From NCBI GenBank assembly GCA_934680015.1, contig CAKUSP010000005.1:1-64000 (forward strand): a stretch of DNA of 64,000 bases, written 5' to 3'. The DNA comes from an uncultured Bacteroidales bacterium (GTDB lineage: Bacteria; Bacteroidota; Bacteroidia; Bacteroidales; UBA932). Of the stretch, positions 34,324-43,918 are shown piece by piece. The notes under the pieces are model-generated. The model saw nothing but the letters and a program-made list of their open reading frames with translations, searched no databases and was not told where the DNA came from. The position numbers and the translations under genes are program-made. Position 1 is the stretch's first letter, and every line of letters begins with the position of its first letter.

Positions 34324-35514
34324 ATGAACTTATTATTTAATGAGATTTGTGGCAAATACACAATTCCTCAAGAAACCAAGGCTGCAGGGATTTATCCCTA
34401 CTACAAGCCTATCTCCTCGGGCCAAGACCCAGTTGTCAAAATGGCTGATGGTAGCGAAGTACTTATGTTCGGGTCTAACTCCTACCTTGGACTATCTGAC
34501 GATCCTCGTCTAAAAGAAGCGGCAATCGAAGCCATTAGAAAATATGGTACAAGCTGTTCAGGTAGTCGTTTTCTAAATGGGACGCTTGATATCCACGAAA
34601 ACCTGGAACATAGGCTTGCAGAATTCGTAGGAAAAGAAAGTGCAGTTACCTTCAGCACAGGTTTTCAAGTTAACTTGGGTGTTGTAAGCGCATTGGGATT
34701 CAGAGGTGGATACATACTGCTTGATGAAACCGATCATGCCTGCATTATAGATGGCAGTCGTTTAAGTTGGAGCACTGTATACAAATTCAAACACAACGAC
34801 ATGTCCTCCCTTGAGCAAAAGCTTAGCGTTTGCGAGATAGATGCTCCTAAACTTATTGTCGTCGATGGCGTGTATTCTATGCTGGGAGATTTATGCCCAC
34901 TGCCTAAGATATGCGAATTGGCCGAACAATACAATGCCGCGGTTATGATAGACGATGCTCACGGCTTAGGAGTTTTCGGTAAAAATGGTGCTGGGACTGC
35001 CAATCATTTCGGATTGACAGACAAAGTCGATCTTATTATGGGCACATTTTCAAAAAGTTTTGGGTCACTAGGTGGATTCATTGCCGGAAATGAAGTGATT
35101 ATCAATTACCTAAAGCACAATGCTCGTTCTTTGATTTTTAGTGCTTCGATGACGCCTGCTGCCGTTGCGGCTGCGTCAAAGGCCCTTGATATTATGCAGA
35201 CCGAGCCTCAAAGGATAGAACACCTTTGGGATATAACGCGCTACGCTTGGAAAAGATTCAGAGAAAACGGATTCGACATTAACGCCACGCAATCACCTAT
35301 TATACCTCTTATGGTCAGGGATACAAAAAAAGCCATGGCCATCGTTACTTTGGCCTACAATGAGGGTCTATTCGTAACTCCAGTAATAGCACCTGCCGTA
35401 CCGGAGCGCGACGTACTGATAAGATTTGCTCTTATGGCTACTCATACAAAGGAGCAGATAGATGTAGCAGTAGAAAAACTAACCGCAATATTCAAGCAAC
35501 AAGGCGTAATCTGA
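34324..35514 (+). CDS. spt: Serine palmitoyltransferase
   Basis: A 396-aa alpha-oxoamine synthase. It condenses serine with a long-chain acyl-CoA to 3-ketosphinganine, the first step of sphingolipid synthesis. The PLP lysine is in GTFSKSFGSLGGF, with VMIDDAHGLGVFG for the cofactor, LDETDHACIIDGSRLS, and SCSGSRFLNGTLDIHE. The N-terminus (PQETKAAGIYPYYKPI) and EVLMFGSNSYLGL match the Bacteroides Spt rather than glycine C-acetyltransferase. An SDR gene follows 2 bp downstream, in keeping with a sphingolipid operon. Confidence 0.85.
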   Translation: MNLLFNEICGKYTIPQETKAAGIYPYYKPISSGQDPVVKMADGSEVLMFGSNSYLGLSDDPRLKEAAIEAIRKYGTSCSGSRFLNGTLDIHENLEHRLAEFVGKESAVTFSTGFQVNLGVVSALGFRGGYILLDETDHACIIDGSRLSWSTVYKFKHNDMSSLEQKLSVCEIDAPKLIVVDGVYSMLGDLCPLPKICELAEQYNAAVMIDDAHGLGVFGKNGAGTANHFGLTDKVDLIMGTFSKSFGSLGGFIAGNEVIINYLKHNARSLIFSASMTPAAVAAASKALDIMQTEPQRIEHLWDITRYAWKRFRENGFDINATQSPIIPLMVRDTKKAMAIVTLAYNEGLFVTPVIAPAVPERDVLIRFALMATHTKEQIDVAVEKLTAIFKQQGVI

Positions 35515-35516
35515 TT

Positions 35517-36311
35517 ATGGTCATCTTCATTACAGGAATAACATCTGGATTTGGGCACGCTATGGCCAAAACGCTAAGTGCCGATGGCCATAGCGTGTAT
35601 GGTACGCATCGTAAGGATGCAGAAAAATTGCCTGGAGTTCATTACATTAAGGCCGACTCAACCATAGAACAAGATGTAGAATCGGCAGTAAGACAAGTGA
35701 TGGATGAGCAAGGACGCATAGATGTCTTTATCAACAACGCTGGAATGGGTATCGGGGGTCCTTTGGAATTCTGCTCCTTAGAAGATTGTCAAAGACAGAT
35801 GGATGTAAACTTCATGGGCATGGTGCGCTATATGCATCAAATCATCCCCATAATGAGGGAACAAGGTCACGGACATATAATATGCATAAGCAGTATAGGC
35901 GGACTGATTGGCCTTCCTTATCAAGGGATGTATAGCGCTTCTAAATTCGCCATAGAAGGTTATTGCGAAGCGCTGCGTCTGGAAGTAAGTGGATTTGGCA
36001 TAAAGGTTACCACTATAGAGCCTGGTGACTTCTCTACTTCCTTTACTGCATCTAGAAAAAGTGTAGCCTCACCAGAAGTTTCTAAAGCTTATCCTTCTTA
36101 TGCCCAATCGCTGAAAAGCATTGAAAAAGATGAAACATCGGGGCTCAAACCAGAATACTTGGCCGAGAAGATTCGTCGCATTATTCGGTCATCTCATCCG
36201 GCTTATCACTATGTAGTGGCAAGTTTCTTACAAAGATTATCTATATTCGCAAAAGTAATTTTACCACCTAGGCTTTTTGCCAAAATAATGAAACTTTACT
36301 ACAAGTTATAA
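35517..36311 (+). CDS. Short-chain dehydrogenase, candidate 3-ketosphinganine reductase
   Basis: A 264-aa SDR with cofactor motif TGITSGFGHAMA, NNAGMGIGG, catalytic Ser (ICISSIGG) and YSASKFA (Tyr-Lys), plus a C-terminal hydrophobic/basic segment that could touch the membrane. It follows spt by 2 bp. The product of Spt needs an NADPH-dependent ketoreductase, which makes this gene the obvious candidate, by context only. SDRs are too varied for sequence alone to prove the substrate. Confidence 0.75.
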   Translation: MVIFITGITSGFGHAMAKTLSADGHSVYGTHRKDAEKLPGVHYIKADSTIEQDVESAVRQVMDEQGRIDVFINNAGMGIGGPLEFCSLEDCQRQMDVNFMGMVRYMHQIIPIMREQGHGHIICISSIGGLIGLPYQGMYSASKFAIEGYCEALRLEVSGFGIKVTTIEPGDFSTSFTASRKSVASPEVSKAYPSYAQSLKSIEKDETSGLKPEYLAEKIRRIIRSSHPAYHYVVASFLQRLSIFAKVILPPRLFAKIMKLYYKL

Positions 36312-36319
36312 CTACTATT

Positions 36320-38215
36320 ATGCAAGTTACTTTTAAAATAGAATATCGCACTATCTGGGGCGAGAGCATTTCACTTAGTATAAAGGGAGGGAAATACCCT
36401 ATGAATTGGAATGAGGGTAATATCTGGAGCCTCACTCTAAACGATCTCAAGGCATCCGACCTCGACGATTATGGCTATTTGCTTATCTACGATGGGCTTA
36501 TCTCACGTATGGAATGGGATAAACACCATACTAAATTAGATGGTAGACTTAAAAGTGCAGAGGTAGTCGATCATTGGGTTGACTGTCCTATCCCTGGCTG
36601 CCCATTTCCTATGAAGCATAGCGCAGATAAATTTGATCGTGCAGGATTTAGAGGAGCAGGCGTTGTTATTCCTATTTTTTCTCTTCGTAGCCCTAAGGAT
36701 TTCGGTATCGGTGAATTTCGTGATTTGCATGCACTTGTCGATTGGGCCTCGGCTACTGGCCAATCAATAATCCAAGTTCTTCCTATCAATGACACTACAC
36801 GTTGTGGAGAATGGAAGGATTCATACCCATATAGTCCTATAAGCAGTTTTGCTTTGCATCCACTTTACCTTCATCTTCAAGATGTCGGAATAAAGGAAAC
36901 CGCCACTTTTAAAAAGATTCAAGGCGAATTAAACGCTCTTCCAGATGTGGATTATCCACGAGTATTCAAAGAAAAAACTGCGCTCATACGTAAAGCCTAT
37001 GAGGCTCGCGGACAAAAAGATTTACAAAGTAAATCATACCTCAAATTCTATAAAGAGAATGCATTTTGGCTAGACGAATACTCACAGTTCTGTGCACTAC
37101 GCGACTCTAACGAAGTAGATTACCACCGTTGGGTACAATATCACCTCGATAAACAACTTAGTGAAGAGGTAACTTACGCTCGGTCAAAAGGCATCTCTCT
37201 CAAGGGAGATCTCCCTATTGGAGTAAGTGCGGATAGTGCAGATGCACATTTCCACCCGGAACTTTTTAATCTGGATTCGTGTGCAGGTGCTCCACCCGAT
37301 TATTTTTCTAAAGACGGACAGAACTGGGGTTTCCCGACTTATAACTGGGATGAAATGGCAAAAGACGGCTATACCTGGTGGAAAAAGCGTCTAAAGAAAA
37401 TGAGCGAATATTTCGATGCATTTAGGATAGACCATATTTTAGGTTTTTTTAGAATATGGGAGATTCCCATTAAATATAAGAGTGGTCTTATGGGTCATTT
37501 TAATCCTGCCATGCCGTATAGTAAAGAAGATATCTATCGCATAGGATTGCCTATAGAAGGACTATTCCTCGAAGATCCGCGGCACGATGGGTGCTATCAG
37601 CCGATGATTACACCAGACACTTCGCATCTTGATAATTGGCAAAAAGAACGGTTCAACACCCTCTACACCGACTTCTTCTACCACAGGCATAACGATTTCT
37701 GGAGAAGAAACGCTGAGCATAAACTGCCTGAACTTCTGAGTGCAAGTGGAATGCTCGCCTGCGGAGAAGATCTAGGCATGGTCCCAGACTGTGTGCCTGG
37801 AGTAATGGATCATTGGAAAATCCTGTCACTAGAAATGACTCAGATGAATAAAGGTCATGCATGGCCTTACCTTAGCGTATGCGCAACATCAAGTCACGAT
37901 ATGGCAAATCTCCGCCTACAAAATGCAGAAGCCGGAAAAGGAGACATGCCAGGTTGGGAAGTAAGGCGAATACTATGGGAGCATCTCAACTCTTGCTGCA
38001 TGCTGGCTATATTCCCTATACAGGATTGGATAGCAATAGATGAGAATTTGCGCAGGAAAGACTTTGAAAATGAGAGAATTAATAACCCAGCAAATCCTAA
38101 CAATCACTGGAAATATCGTCTGCACCTTAATGTAGAGGACCTTCTATCGGACAAAGCCTCCGACCTGAGAGTACAGATCGAAGGCCTCATAAAGGATAGT
38201 TCTCGCTATAATTAG
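36320..38215 (+). CDS. malQ: 4-alpha-glucanotransferase (GH77)
   Basis: A 631-aa amylomaltase/disproportionating enzyme. The N-terminal about 100 residues look like one CBM20 starch-binding domain ([16 protein letters not shown]...YPMNW). The GH77 barrel follows: nucleophile Asp in [17 protein letters not shown], acid/base Glu in CGEDLGMVP, third Asp in SSHDMANLR. The two-CBM20, about 900-aa form that I know from Bacteroidetes and plant DPE2 is longer; this version lacks the second CBM and the long insertion. It is 8 bp after the SDR gene and so in the spt transcript, and ends 4 bp into floA on the other strand. Confidence 0.9.
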   Translation: MQVTFKIEYRTIWGESISLSIKGGKYPMNWNEGNIWSLTLNDLKASDLDDYGYLLIYDGLISRMEWDKHHTKLDGRLKSAEVVDHWVDCPIPGCPFPMKHSADKFDRAGFRGAGVVIPIFSLRSPKDFGIGEFRDLHALVDWASATGQSIIQVLPINDTTRCGEWKDSYPYSPISSFALHPLYLHLQDVGIKETATFKKIQGELNALPDVDYPRVFKEKTALIRKAYEARGQKDLQSKSYLKFYKENAFWLDEYSQFCALRDSNEVDYHRWVQYHLDKQLSEEVTYARSKGISLKGDLPIGVSADSADAHFHPELFNLDSCAGAPPDYFSKDGQNWGFPTYNWDEMAKDGYTWWKKRLKKMSEYFDAFRIDHILGFFRIWEIPIKYKSGLMGHFNPAMPYSKEDIYRIGLPIEGLFLEDPRHDGCYQPMITPDTSHLDNWQKERFNTLYTDFFYHRHNDFWRRNAEHKLPELLSASGMLACGEDLGMVPDCVPGVMDHWKILSLEMTQMNKGHAWPYLSVCATSSHDMANLRLQNAEAGKGDMPGWEVRRILWEHLNSCCMLAIFPIQDWIAIDENLRRKDFENERINNPANPNNHWKYRLHLNVEDLLSDKASDLRVQIEGLIKDSSRYN

Positions 38216-39162
38216 TTCTTAGCTATACTCTCTCGCATCTCTGTGTCAGCCTGGACATTTTTCATGCGATAATAATCCATAACTCCGAGATTACCATTTC
38301 GAAAGGCTTCTGCCATTGCCAATGGTACCTGAGACTCAGCCTCAATAACAGCAGCGCGAGCCTCTTGAGCTTTGGCTTTCATCTCTTGTTCAAGAGCCAC
38401 TGCCATAGCCCTACGCTCTTCTGCGCGAGCCTGAGCGATATTCTTGTCAGCTTCCGCTTGATCCATTTGCAACACAGCGCCGATGTTTTTACCAACATCG
38501 ATATCTGCTATATCTATTGACAATATCTCAAACGCTGTTCCAGCATCTAAACCTTTACCAAGTACCAATTTAGAAATAGTATCAGGGTTCTCAAGTACTG
38601 CCTTATGGCTATCAGCAGAGCCAATGGAAGATACTATTCCCTCCCCTACACGGGCAAGTACAGTTTCTTCACCAGCGCCACCAACGAGTTGTTTAATATT
38701 GGCCCTTACGGTTACTCTTGCCTTACATATTAACTGTATTCCATCTTTAGCCACAGCCGTTACTGGAGGTGTGTTTATTACTTTAGGGTTTACTGACATT
38801 TGCACCGCTTCGAACACATTTCTTCCTGCCAAATCTATAGCGGCAGCCATTTTAAAATCAAGCGGAATGTTCGCTTTAGCAGCGGATATTAATGCCATGA
38901 CCACGCGACCGACATTTCCCTTGGCAAGATAATGAGCTTCAAGTTCGTTAGCATTCAACTTAAGCCCTGCCTTAGTTCCAGTTATCATGGCAACCACTAT
39001 AGTATTAGGATTTACGCCCCTCCAACGCATTAAAACTAAATGAAGAAGTGAGATTCGAACGCCTGAAAGCAACGCTTGAAACCACATTCCGACAGGGAAA
39101 AACCACAAAAGGATAACGAGAGCGACCAAAATGACCGCTGCCCAAATGATAATTTGAGTCAT
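38212..39162 (-). CDS. floA: Flotillin-like protein FloA
   Basis: A 316-aa flotillin of the YqfA/UPF0365 type. An N-terminal hairpin/TM segment ([32 protein letters not shown]) is followed by an SPFH domain ([49 protein letters not shown]) and an Ala/Glu-rich coiled coil ([28 protein letters not shown]). It organises membrane microdomains. Its partner nfeD lies 6 bp upstream, the usual pairing. Confidence 0.96.
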   Translation of the reverse strand: MTQIIIWAAVILVALVILLWFFPVGMWFQALLSGVRISLLHLVLMRWRGVNPNTIVVAMITGTKAGLKLNANELEAHYLAKGNVGRVVMALISAAKANIPLDFKMAAAIDLAGRNVFEAVQMSVNPKVINTPPVTAVAKDGIQLICKARVTVRANIKQLVGGAGEETVLARVGEGIVSSIGSADSHKAVLENPDTISKLVLGKGLDAGTAFEILSIDIADIDVGKNIGAVLQMDQAEADKNIAQARAEERRAMAVALEQEMKAKAQEARAAVIEAESQVPLAMAEAFRNGNLGVMDYYRMKNVQADTEMRESIAKN

Positions 39163-39168
39163 ACTGAA

Positions 39169-39642
39169 TTAGTTATTAATTGGTCTTACAAATATTTGAT
39201 TATTTTCTATTTTTATTACTTCCACCTCTACTGATGGATCTATTAAGGTGCCGTCATAGGAGCGGACTTCGCAGGTTAGATCACGAAAACGCGCGGTTCC
39301 CATAGGTGCAATCCTGGTTATAGTCTTTCCCCTTTGGCCTTCATGTACCTGTTTGCTATCATCCTCCACAGAAGCATCGATTGAATCCTTCAATTCAAAT
39401 TTTTTCCATGTCTTAGCCTTCAGCATAATGATTAACATCACTACAACTATCACAATATCAACAGCTGTGACTATCGTTCCCGCCTGGCTACCCATCTGAT
39501 TAAAAGCATATACTGAAGATCCGATCAGTGACGCAAGTCCCAGGATCCCAGCTACTCCGAGTCCTGGAATAATAAGGAACTCTGCAAGTATAGCTATGAT
39601 ACCAAAAAGGACAAGAGTAATAATGATAAGTGTTGGTGTCAT
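39169..39642 (-). CDS. NfeD-family membrane protein
   Basis: A 157-aa protein with three to four TM helices (residues about 5-75) and a C-terminal OB-fold NfeD domain (GKTITRIAPMGTARFRD, YDGTLIDPSVEVEVIKIENNQIFVRP). It is a partner of flotillins and precedes floA by 6 bp; it overlaps the PD40-like gene by 4 bp. It is the short form without the ClpP-like protease part. Confidence 0.92.
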   Translation of the reverse strand: MTPTLIIITLVLFGIIAILAEFLIIPGLGVAGILGLASLIGSSVYAFNQMGSQAGTIVTAVDIVIVVVMLIIMLKAKTWKKFELKDSIDASVEDDSKQVHEGQRGKTITRIAPMGTARFRDLTCEVRSYDGTLIDPSVEVEVIKIENNQIFVRPINN

Positions 39643-40709
39643 TTTATATATGTGATTTTAATAGGTTTGCCGATATTTCTCTTTAAAAAAATAAATGAAC
39701 CTTCGACGCCTGCTACCTCTCTATCCACCTCTTTACTTATAGAGCGCGTCTGAGTATTATTTTTAAATATGTATTCTTCGACTTGAGCTTTTGCTTCCAT
39801 CAAATTACCAAGTTCCTCCTGGTAGGAAACTCTTTCCTCTTCTGTGGCATTACGCATAGCAGACAAAATATCTCTCTCCTCTTCTATTATGTTTTGATAT
39901 TTCTCCGCCCATGGATCAATACTTTTTATGTGATATGCTACTAGGGAACTATTCTCTGCATTCGGATTTAATTGTGAAATATTCTGTCTTGCCGAAGGAG
40001 AATCAACCTTTACCATAGGATAATGGTCTTTTTTTTCAATTACATATACATATACACTATCCTTAGAACAGAAGCGATTAGAAGCAAATATGTTATACAT
40101 TCCATCATCCGTTTCCATAAATAGAAAGTCATCACCTGAAGAAGAATACGGGAATCCCATGTTATATGGCTCTTTCCACTCTCCCAGACTCTCGTCCCAC
40201 TCGCGACAGAATAAGTCATACCCGCCGAATCCACCTAATGAATCTGCGGAGAAGTACATTTTATTTTCTATTGTCATAGGGAAAAGGCAGTCCTTATACT
40301 CATCGTCTGCACTTATAAATAATTGATCATCATCTAATGGATAATAAAGGACCTCATTACTTCCTTCTATAGGTCTAAAAGAATAATCGGGAAGAGGATA
40401 ATACAGAAAAAAATCTTGTCTGGAAAAACGGGCTCGCGCTACTACATTTAACATAGGGACTTCCATGGTTTGCGCCTGAGCACTATCACATATAGCCTTT
40501 TCTTCTTCTATATGCATTATCTGCAAGGAATCACTTGCAACACGGCTAGCCAACGCGTAACATGAATCCGCTTGTTCGTATTCATACAACGACATCATCC
40601 GACGCGCGTTTTTCAAAAGACTTTCTACATCTTGTGCCCCCATTTGAAAAGCTATGGATGCGTAAAAGATGATTGCTATTGATATTAAACTACCTCTTTT
40701 CAATTTCAC
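39639..40709 (-). CDS. Secreted PD40/WD40-like protein of unknown function
   Basis: A 356-aa protein with signal peptide (MKLKRGSLISIAIIFYASIAFQMGAQ). Residues about 25-75 form a helical, TPR-like unit (LLKNARRMMSLYEYEQADSCYALASRV). The middle holds PD40-type beta-propeller blades (MTIENKMYFSADSLGGFGGYDLFCREW, EPYNMGFPYSSSGDDFLFMETDDG). The C-terminal third is a coiled coil (EEERDILSAMRNATEEERVSYQEELGNLMEAKAQ). Similar N-terminal halves occur in OmpA/PD40 proteins of Bacteroidetes, but no OmpA domain is present. It overlaps nfeD by 4 bp, so it may act with the NfeD/FloA pair. Confidence 0.7.
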   Translation of the reverse strand: MKLKRGSLISIAIIFYASIAFQMGAQDVESLLKNARRMMSLYEYEQADSCYALASRVASDSLQIMHIEEEKAICDSAQAQTMEVPMLNVVARARFSRQDFFLYYPLPDYSFRPIEGSNEVLYYPLDDDQLFISADDEYKDCLFPMTIENKMYFSADSLGGFGGYDLFCREWDESLGEWKEPYNMGFPYSSSGDDFLFMETDDGMYNIFASNRFCSKDSVYVYVIEKKDHYPMVKVDSPSARQNISQLNPNAENSSLVAYHIKSIDPWAEKYQNIIEEERDILSAMRNATEEERVSYQEELGNLMEAKAQVEEYIFKNNTQTRSISKEVDREVAGVEGSFIFLKRNIGKPIKITYIK

Positions 40710-40784
40710 TCCTTACAAAAATCACAACTTCCACAAAAGTAATAAATATGGCTGATTAGTCCTTTATTTATGGGAAAAAATTTG

Positions 40785-40792
40785 TAAATTTG
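40785..40792 (+). promoter_or_regulatory. -7 box of secDF
   Basis: TAAATTTG matches TAnnTTTG, 54 bp before the ATG at 40847. Confidence 0.55.
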
Positions 40793-40846
40793 CGGGCTTG
40801 TATGGTTTTTTGAATAAAAAAATAAATTATAAAACATAAAAACATT

Positions 40847-43800
40847 ATGCAAAGTAAAGGCGCAATTAGATTTGTTACCATCGTACTTGCACTTGCCTGC
40901 ATCTATCAGCTTTCTTTCACGGCAGTAACAGCCATTATAGAAAAGAATGCAAAGACTTATGCAGAAACGAAGGCTGAGGCCTTTGATGTTAGCCGCTTCC
41001 CTATTGAAGATCAGGCCTATCTCAAAGACTCTGTCGAGAAGTACGAAAGTAGATGGTACACAGATTCCATTTCAACCGAAAAAGTATTTTTCGGACTAAC
41101 CTACAAAGACGTTAAAGCTAAAGAAATCAGCCTAGGTCTAGACTTGAAGGGCGGTATGAACGTTATGCTTCAAGTTCAACTCGAAGATTTGGTTAAAGCT
41201 CTTGCTGACAACAGTCAAGACCCGACCTTCCTAAAAGCAATGGCTATAGCTAAAGAGAGAACTATAACCGAGCATGGGGACTTCATCAGCATCTTCGAAA
41301 ATGTATGGAAAGAAGTCAGCGGAGGCAAAAGACTTGCACAGATATTCGGAGCTTACGAAATGCGTGACCGCATTAAACCTGAAAGCACAGACGAACAAGT
41401 AATCGCTGTGATAAGGGAAGATGCTGATGCTGCGATAGCTAACTCCTTCAATGTATTGCGTAATCGTATCGACCGTTTCGGTGTAGCGTCTCCTTCTATT
41501 CAAAGACTTGGAAACACTGGACGCATCCTCGTGGAACTTCCTGGTGTAAAAGAACCAGAGCGCGTGCGTAAACTCCTTCAAGGAACTGCATCTCTCGAAT
41601 TCTGGACTACTTACGAAAATAGTGAGATCTATCCATTCCTCATGGAAGCGAACCACTCACTCGTAGAAATAGAAGAAACTGAAGAGCCATCGAATCCAGC
41701 TACACAATCAGTTCTAGAGAGCGAAATCAAGGCTCAGAGCGATAATGCTGAACTGGAATCTTATAGAAAAGCCAATCCTCTGTTTGCAGTTCTTCAGCCT
41801 TCTAACAGCCAAAGAGGCGCTTGCATCGGTTATGCTAATGCTGCCGACACCTCTAAGGTAAATGCCATGCTAAAAAGGACGAAAGACCTTTTCCCTGCAG
41901 AGTTTAGACCAATGTGGTCCGTTAAGCCTGTACACGGAATGGGAGCAGACAATATCTTCGAGTTAGTAGCCATAAAGGCATCTTCCCGCGATGGCAAAGC
42001 GCCTCTTGACGGAAGTGCCGTTACAGATGCTCGCGTTTCATACGATTCTCAGCGTGGAGGGAATCCTACAGTTTCTATGTCCATGAATGCAGAAGGTGCT
42101 AACACTTGGGCAAGACTTACAAAAGATAACATTGGCAAGCAAATAGCTATCGTTCTCGATGGTACCGTATATTCTTACCCAGTAGTAAATACGGAAATCA
42201 CAGGAGGCAATTCTGAAATCAGTGGAAACTTCGACATCGAGGAAGCCACCGACCTTACCAATGTCCTTAAATCAGGTAAACTTCCAGCCCCTGCGACTAT
42301 CGTTCAAGAACAGGTAGTAGGTCCTTCACTTGGTGCAGAATCTATCCGTTCTGGTTTGATTTCTTTCATCATAGCCTTCTTACTCGTGCTCCTATACATG
42401 ATTTTATTCTACCGTGGAGCCGGTGTTGCTGCTGATATAGCCCTTCTTACTAACGTTTTGTTCCTCTTCGGAACACTTGCAGCGTTCGGCGCTACCCTTA
42501 CTCTTCCTGGTATCGCAGGTTTGGTTTTGACACTGGGTATGGCCGTGGATGCCAATGTGATTATTTATGAGCGTATTAAGGAAGAGTTAAAGTCAGGTAA
42601 AGGACTTAGCAAGGCAGTTACAGATGGATATAAGAATGCATACTCTGCCATTATCGATGGTCAAGTTACGACTCTTCTTACAGGTATCGTTCTTGCCGTC
42701 TTCGGCTCAGGTCCTATCAAGGGTTTTGCAACCACACTTATAATAGGTATCATAACCTCAGTGGTAACCTCTATTTTCGTTACACGTATCATATTTGACG
42801 ATCGTATCAATAAGGGTAAGAACATCACATTCGAGAACAAATTCACAGCTAACTTCTTAAAGAACACACATATTAACTTCTTAGGGGCTCGCAAATACTC
42901 ATACATCATCTCTAGCATACTTATCTTGATATCTATCGGAAGTATGATTTTCAAAGGATTCACCTATGGTGTTGACTTTACTGGAGGTAGAACGTATGTG
43001 GTTCGTTTCGACAAACCTGTTTCTGCAGAAGAAGTACGTAATGCAACTCTAACAGTGTTCAATGAGGTTGCTGCCGCAGACGAAAACATTAAGAGTTCTT
43101 CAGTTGAGGTAAAACAATATGGTGGAGACAGTCAGATGAAGATCACAACTTCATACAAATATGATGATGAATCTACCGCAGTAGATAAAGAAATAGAAGG
43201 CATGCTTTATACAGCACTGCATGGTTTCTTCTCTGAAGATTTAACTCTCGATCAGTTCACATCCACGCTGGAGAATCCTAATGGTATCATTAGTTCCGAC
43301 AAAGTAGGTGCCGCTATAGCTAATGACATAAAGCGTAATGCCATTATCTCGGTTATCATAGCCCTTCTAGTAATCTTTGCTTACATAGCATGGAGATTCA
43401 AGGGATGGACATGGGGATTAGGTGGCGTAGTTTCACTAGCACACACGTCTATCATAGTAATAGGTTTCTTCTCACTATTCTCTGGTATCCTTCCTTTCAA
43501 CTTGGATATCGATCAGACATTTATCGCAGCCATTCTAACTATTATTGGTTATGCTATTAATGATAATGTGGTTATTTTCGACCGAATCCGTGAGAATCTA
43601 TCGCTTCATCCTAATGCAGACTTTAAAACTACAGTAAATCAAGCTATCAATGCTACTCTTACTCGTACAGTTAATACCTCTGTTAGTACCTTGCTTCCTA
43701 TGTTAGCTATCGCCATCTTCGGTGGAGAAAGCATTAGGGGACTTTCAGTGGCACTCTGCATAGGTATCTGCATAGGAACCTACGCATCTATCATGATAGG

Positions 43801-43861
43801 TACTCCGATCATGGCCGATTGCACATTGGCAGAAGCAAAGAAAAAAGCTATAAAGAAATAG
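40847..43861 (+). CDS. secDF: Fused protein-export membrane protein SecDF
   Basis: A 1004-aa fusion of SecD and SecF, the proton-driven chaperone that pulls exported proteins from SecYEG. SecD half: ISLGLDLKGGMNVMLQV, NVLRNRIDRFGVASPSIQRLG, TNVLKSGKLPAPATI, and the RND-like TM block with LTLGMAVDANVIIYERIKEEL. SecF half: FTYGVDFTGGRTYVVRFDKPV, IGYAINDNVVIFDRIRENL, ATLTRTVNTSVSTLLPMLAI. Twelve TM helices are expected. A fused form is normal for Bacteroidetes. It is monocistronic, converging on dnaE. Confidence 0.97.
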   Translation: MQSKGAIRFVTIVLALACIYQLSFTAVTAIIEKNAKTYAETKAEAFDVSRFPIEDQAYLKDSVEKYESRWYTDSISTEKVFFGLTYKDVKAKEISLGLDLKGGMNVMLQVQLEDLVKALADNSQDPTFLKAMAIAKERTITEHGDFISIFENVWKEVSGGKRLAQIFGAYEMRDRIKPESTDEQVIAVIREDADAAIANSFNVLRNRIDRFGVASPSIQRLGNTGRILVELPGVKEPERVRKLLQGTASLEFWTTYENSEIYPFLMEANHSLVEIEETEEPSNPATQSVLESEIKAQSDNAELESYRKANPLFAVLQPSNSQRGACIGYANAADTSKVNAMLKRTKDLFPAEFRPMWSVKPVHGMGADNIFELVAIKASSRDGKAPLDGSAVTDARVSYDSQRGGNPTVSMSMNAEGANTWARLTKDNIGKQIAIVLDGTVYSYPVVNTEITGGNSEISGNFDIEEATDLTNVLKSGKLPAPATIVQEQVVGPSLGAESIRSGLISFIIAFLLVLLYMILFYRGAGVAADIALLTNVLFLFGTLAAFGATLTLPGIAGLVLTLGMAVDANVIIYERIKEELKSGKGLSKAVTDGYKNAYSAIIDGQVTTLLTGIVLAVFGSGPIKGFATTLIIGIITSVVTSIFVTRIIFDDRINKGKNITFENKFTANFLKNTHINFLGARKYSYIISSILILISIGSMIFKGFTYGVDFTGGRTYVVRFDKPVSAEEVRNATLTVFNEVAAADENIKSSSVEVKQYGGDSQMKITTSYKYDDESTAVDKEIEGMLYTALHGFFSEDLTLDQFTSTLENPNGIISSDKVGAAIANDIKRNAIISVIIALLVIFAYIAWRFKGWTWGLGGVVSLAHTSIIVIGFFSLFSGILPFNLDIDQTFIAAILTIIGYAINDNVVIFDRIRENLSLHPNADFKTTVNQAINATLTRTVNTSVSTLLPMLAIAIFGGESIRGLSVALCIGICIGTYASIMIGTPIMADCTLAEAKKKAIKK

Positions 43862-43884
43862 TTAAAAAACTTAAACCTTTTATT

Positions 43885-43918
43885 TGAAGCCGGCTATATT
43901 TTAGTCGGCTTCATTTTT
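43885..43918 (+). terminator. Terminator of secDF, overlapping the 3' end of dnaE
   Basis: Stem TGAAGCCG (43885-43892)/CGGCTTCA (43906-43913) followed by TTTTT. The right arm lies within the last codons of dnaE on the other strand. Confidence 0.75.
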
